64,000 nt of DNA from Lysobacteraceae bacterium P (GTDB lineage: Bacteria; Pseudomonadota; Gammaproteobacteria; Xanthomonadales; Xanthomonadaceae): NCBI GenBank assembly GCA_005503055.1, contig SCOX01000006.1, positions 124,001 to 188,000 of the forward strand. The letters run 5' to 3'. This document shows positions 62,856 through 64,000 of this stretch, in pieces. How positions within the stretch are numbered: position 1 is the stretch's first letter; each line of letters starts with the position of its first letter. A program made the translations under genes and the position numbers. The notes below the pieces were generated by a model, which saw only the letters and a list, made by a program, of their open reading frames with translations, did not search any database and was not told where the DNA came from.

Positions 62856-64000
62856 CTAACTATCGAGCAGTGCAGTCAGCTCCGCGGTCTTCTCGCGGAG
62901 CAGCGCCTCGTTCCCGCGCGTTTCGACGTTCAGCCGCAGTAGCGGCTCCGTGTTGGAGCTGCGAAGGTTGAAACGCCACTGCCCGAAGTCCGCACTCAGG
63001 CCATCGACGTGCTCCAGCGTGGGCGACAGCGCACGGTAGTGCGACAGCACCCTCTCGATGCACGCGTTCGGATCCTCGACCCGGAAATTGATCTCGCCGC
63101 TGCACGGGAACGCGGCCATGCGGTGCTCCACCAGTTCCGACAGCGACTGGCCAGTCGTCGAAACGAGTCCAGCGATCAGAAGCCACGGAATCATTCCGGA
63201 GTCGCAATAGGCGAAGTCGCGGAAGTAGTGGTGGGCGCTCATCTCGCCGCCGTAGATGGCGTTCTCCGAGCGCATGCGCTCCTTGATGAACGCGTGTCCG
63301 GTCTTGCTCTGGATGGGGGTTCCGCCGGCGGCCTGCACCATCTCGACGGTATTCCACGTCAATCGCGGATCATGGATGACCTTCTGCCCGGGATTGCGCT
63401 GAAGCAATGCGGACGCCAGCAGGCCGACGAGGTAGTAGCCCTCGATGAACCGGCCGTCCGCATCGAAGAAGAAACAGCGGTCGAAGTCGCCATCCCACGC
63501 GATGCCGAAGTCCGCGCCGTTGGCGCGGACGGCGTCGGTGGTGGCGGCGCGCTTCTCGGGAAGCAGCGGGTTTGGAATGCCGGATGGAAACGTGCCGTCG
63601 GGCTCGTGCTGGATGCGGACGAACTCGAAGGGCAGGTATGGATCGAGGTGGTCGATCACCACGCCCGCCGCGCCGTTGCCCGCGTTGGTGACGATCTTCA
63701 GTGGCCTGAGCTGCTGAAGATCCACGTACGACAGAAGGTGCGCGATGTAGGCGGCCTTGTCCTCGTGGAAGCTCGTGACCCCGCGCGACACCGTTTCCCG
63801 TGCGCGGTCGCCCGTACAACTATCGCGGATCGCGAACAGGCCCGAGTCGCCGCTGATGGGGCGCGCGCCTTCGCGGACCAGCTTCATCCCGTTGTAGTCC
63901 ATCGGGTTGTGGCTCGCGGTGACCATGACGCCGCCGGCCGCGCCGAGGTGCATCGTCTGGAAGTACACCTCTTCCGTACCGCACAGGCCGATGTCGATCA
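62856..64000 (-). CDS. manB: Phosphomannomutase (CpsG/ManB type), 5' truncated by window end
   Basis: Phosphohexomutase interconverting mannose-6-phosphate and mannose-1-phosphate for GDP-mannose. About 380 C-terminal residues are present; the N-terminus lies beyond the window and the frame is open to the edge ([16 protein letters not shown]). The phosphoserine loop is [14 protein letters not shown], the metal loop [16 protein letters not shown], the sugar loop [15 protein letters not shown] and the phosphate site [14 protein letters not shown]. It is convergent with rmd, so it is not in the same operon but supplies Gmd with substrate. Confidence 0.93.
   Translation of the reverse strand, partial: IDIGLCGTEEVYFQTMHLGAAGGVMVTASHNPMDYNGMKLVREGARPISGDSGLFAIRDSCTGDRARETVSRGVTSFHEDKAAYIAHLLSYVDLQQLRPLKIVTNAGNGAAGVVIDHLDPYLPFEFVRIQHEPDGTFPSGIPNPLLPEKRAATTDAVRANGADFGIAWDGDFDRCFFFDADGRFIEGYYLVGLLASALLQRNPGQKVIHDPRLTWNTVEMVQAAGGTPIQSKTGHAFIKERMRSENAIYGGEMSAHHYFRDFAYCDSGMIPWLLIAGLVSTTGQSLSELVEHRMAAFPCSGEINFRVEDPNACIERVLSHYRALSPTLEHVDGLSADFGQWRFNLRSSNTEPLLRLNVETRGNEALLREKTAELTALLDS

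Overview
The window is a GC-rich chromosomal segment that looks like a gammaproteobacterium of the family Xanthomonadaceae, most like Lysobacter, Luteimonas or a close relative. The grounds are the Clp-type CRP homologue divergent from speD, the order trpE ... trpG-trpD-ABM gene-trpC-HAD ... clp/speD-coq7-glcF-like-rplM-rpsI, an ExeM/NucH-type secreted nuclease, PilU, and a surface-polysaccharide cluster directly downstream of a metB-type gene, the position occupied by the LPS locus in Xanthomonas. The genus is inferred. No rRNA, CRISPR array, integrase or transposase was seen.

Layout. 0-6 kb: 2-oxoacid dehydrogenase E1 alpha/beta genes and a large secreted nuclease. 6-14 kb: tryptophan 2,3-dioxygenase, a Nudix hydrolase, a POT peptide transporter, an M14 peptidase, and a MarR regulator divergent from hpd-hmgA. 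14-24 kb: a lipoprotein, two cation antiporters, an NAD(P)-binding protein, small transporters, a diiron metallo-beta-lactamase-fold protein behind an FNR-like box, purC, rpe and rraA. 24-33 kb: split tryptophan genes; trpE is separated from trpGDC by a DUF4145 protein, a small secreted basic protein and a two-component system. 33-39.6 kb: clp, speD, coq7, a GlcF-like protein, rplM-rpsI and tRNA-Gln. 39.8-41.5 kb: fumarylacetoacetase and maleylacetoacetate isomerase. 41.6-48.3 kb: pilU, an envelope pair, a hairpin-rich non-coding stretch, cystathionine beta-synthase, a 2OG-Fe(II) oxygenase and a sulfotransferase-like protein. 48.3-64 kb: metB followed by an O-polysaccharide cluster: three glycosyltransferases (one a GT2-GT4 fusion), galE, two methyltransferases, an ABC exporter, gmd, rmd and, on the opposite strand, a phosphomannomutase cut by the window end.

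How the parts fit. hpd, hmgA, maiA and the fumarylacetoacetase make up tyrosine catabolism from 4-hydroxyphenylpyruvate to fumarate and acetoacetate, split over two loci 26 kb apart. Near-identical palindromes in the two promoters suggest that the local MarR protein controls both. Cystathionine beta-synthase plus the MetB-type enzyme indicate reverse transsulfuration. The polysaccharide cluster predicts GDP-D-rhamnose made from GDP-mannose (ManB, Gmd, Rmd), chain assembly by the glycosyltransferases, modification or capping by methyltransferases, and export by Wzm/Wzt with a substrate-reading Wzt C-terminal domain.

Most interesting signals: (i) related Trp-codon-bearing leader ORFs, apparently leaderless, ahead of both trpE and trpGDC; (ii) the shared MarR-type operator; (iii) a degenerate copy of the metB promoter and first ~20 codons directly in front of galE, ending in a GTGA overlap; (iv) a methyltransferase whose coiled coil is built from three 33-bp tandem repeats, next to a Wzt_C exporter, which could act as a chain-length ruler; (v) an FNR-like box placed at about -41.5 before the diiron-protein gene; (vi) compensating frameshifts in a DUF6714-like gene.
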